A stretch of DNA of 7,532 nucleotides from Gammaproteobacteria bacterium (GTDB lineage: Bacteria > Pseudomonadota > Gammaproteobacteria > Steroidobacterales > Woeseiaceae), in assembly GCA_030641695.1 (NCBI GenBank), contig DAOWGY010000207.1, positions 1-7,532 of the forward strand. The letters run 5' to 3'. Shown piece by piece: positions 6,637 through 7,532 of the stretch. Numbering within the stretch: position 1 is the stretch's first letter; each line of letters opens with the position of its first letter. The position numbers were made by a program, and so were the translations under genes. The notes beneath the pieces are model-generated. The model saw only the letters and a list, made by a program, of their open reading frames with translations, was not told where the DNA came from and did not search any database.

Positions 6637-6697
6637 GCAGCCTGAACCTCGCACATTCTGCATTTCGGCGCCGATTTTATCCAGCGCGGTCAGCCAT

Positions 6698-7532
6698 TTA
6701 GCCACCAAATGGATAGCGATAGTTCAAGCCCGCGCCACTTCCCGTGATGCCGATGGGCCCACGTGGCAAGACCAGTTGCATGCGCTGACCATCCCGCTCG
6801 ATGTCCACGATGACGTCTTCGCCCGGATCACCGTCGAATGCTGCCGACTTCAACTCGACCATATTGAAGACGCGGTCGCCGCCGTAGCTCACGATCTGAT
6901 CACCCGGCCGCAACCCGGCCCTGTTTGCTGGTGAAGAGCCGATGACCTCGCGCACCGTCACCGACGCCTGGCTACCGTGCGCCCGCAGGTACTTCTCGAA
7001 GTCGGCGTCGCCGAGCCGATCGCGGAGTGTCGCTTGGTAATCGTAAGCCTGGTCCAGGCGGTTGAGCTCCGTGCCGTCTCGCTGTGCCGCGTATTCCGCC
7101 TGCAACGCATCCATGCGAACCTGATCCTCGATCTGCAGGATCTGGCTGGCCCTGGACTCGGTGAAGCCGCCGTTAACCAGCCGACTGTTGCGCATTTGCG
7201 AGTAGTCACGCATCGCGCGCCTCGATTCCCGACGGCTCGATTCCCTGGTCTCTTGCACTTCTTGTTGCAGCCGACTGTCCGCAATCTGCTGCAGCAGCGT
7301 TTGCAATTCCGGGACGTCGATACGGTCCAGATCGGCGAATAATTCCTGCAATTGCTCTTCGAGAATCAGTCGTGCATCGCGCTCTTCGGCGACAATGCGC
7401 TCGAGCGCCTCGATGCGATCTGCCACCGACGCATCGGCATCGAAGTACTCCATGGCGTCGCGGCCTCCGGCGCCTGATCCCGCAGGCGGTGATGCCCACG
7501 GGGTCCATGCGCCCGCTGCGAATCCGGCAACA
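6698..7532 (-). CDS. Membrane-associated PDZ-domain protein, 5' end missing at right edge
   Basis: The frame stays open to the window edge with 26 codons before the first visible ATG (7453). These encode VAGFAAGAWTPWASPPAGSG, which looks like the end of a membrane anchor plus a Pro/Gly linker, so the true start lies outside and 7453 is probably internal. Counting from Met 7453, residues 10-80 are Glu/Leu/Arg/Gln-rich and likely coiled coil, and 100-155 are helical and charged. Residues 164-237 form a PDZ domain with SSPANRAGLRPGDQIVSYGG (carboxylate-loop and G-x-x-x-GD-x-I pattern) and a closing GPIGI strand. No protease catalytic triad is visible, so this is an adaptor or scaffold rather than a DegP/HtrA enzyme. 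The C-terminus ends LNYRYPFGG. It is 78 bp upstream of pssA on the same strand, probably one operon. The specific partner is unknown. Confidence 0.88.
   Translation of the reverse strand, partial: VAGFAAGAWTPWASPPAGSGAGGRDAMEYFDADASVADRIEALERIVAEERDARLILEEQLQELFADLDRIDVPELQTLLQQIADSRLQQEVQETRESSRRESRRAMRDYSQMRNSRLVNGGFTESRASQILQIEDQVRMDALQAEYAAQRDGTELNRLDQAYDYQATLRDRLGDADFEKYLRAHGSQASVTVREVIGSSPANRAGLRPGDQIVSYGGDRVFNMVELKSAAFDGDPGEDVIVDIERDGQRMQLVLPRGPIGITGSGAGLNYRYPFGG

Noticed and set aside
6660..6695. TAAAAT (near 6677) as the -10 of a separate pssA promoter
   Set aside because: There is no -35 at a usual distance, and the gap of 78 bp fits a simple operon.

Overview
The window is 7.5 kb of dense bacterial DNA, GC-rich by eye. 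Every gene I can support lies on the minus strand, so the genes read from high to low coordinates. The protein families (c4-type cytochrome domains, PutP-like symporter, type II phosphatidylserine synthase, ECF sigma factor) suggest a respiring proteobacterium, probably a gammaproteobacterium. That assignment is inference and no marker gene is present. There are no tRNA or rRNA genes, no insertion sequences and no CRISPR array.

Reading in the direction of transcription there are three blocks. Block A (7532 to about 4443) holds a PDZ-domain protein cut by the right edge, a CDP-alcohol phosphatidyltransferase of the phosphatidylserine synthase type starting with TTG, and a sodium:solute symporter whose ATG overlaps the previous TGA. 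Block B (4293 to 2395) holds a small secreted acidic protein of unknown family, an ECF sigma factor, and a one-TM protein overlapping the sigma gene, which is probably its anti-sigma factor. Block C (2189 to the left edge) holds cytochrome c oxidase subunit II fused to two cytochrome c4-like domains, then subunit I, cut by the left edge.

Blocks A and B are separated by about 150 bp that contain nested inverted repeats and a candidate promoter with an ECF-like -35 element. Blocks B and C are separated by about 205 bp with no convincing promoter or terminator.

Block C encodes the core of a terminal oxidase of caa3 (here 'ccaa3') type: electrons enter through the fused haems c, pass to CuA, then to haem a and the haem-CuB site in subunit I. 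Block B looks like an envelope-signalling unit: the membrane protein would hold the sigma factor and the secreted protein would be a regulated output or a sensor. Block A combines phospholipid synthesis, transport and a membrane-associated PDZ protein. The least characterised part is block B: the secreted protein and the anti-sigma candidate match no family I can name with confidence, and the anti-sigma candidate contains no Cys or His.
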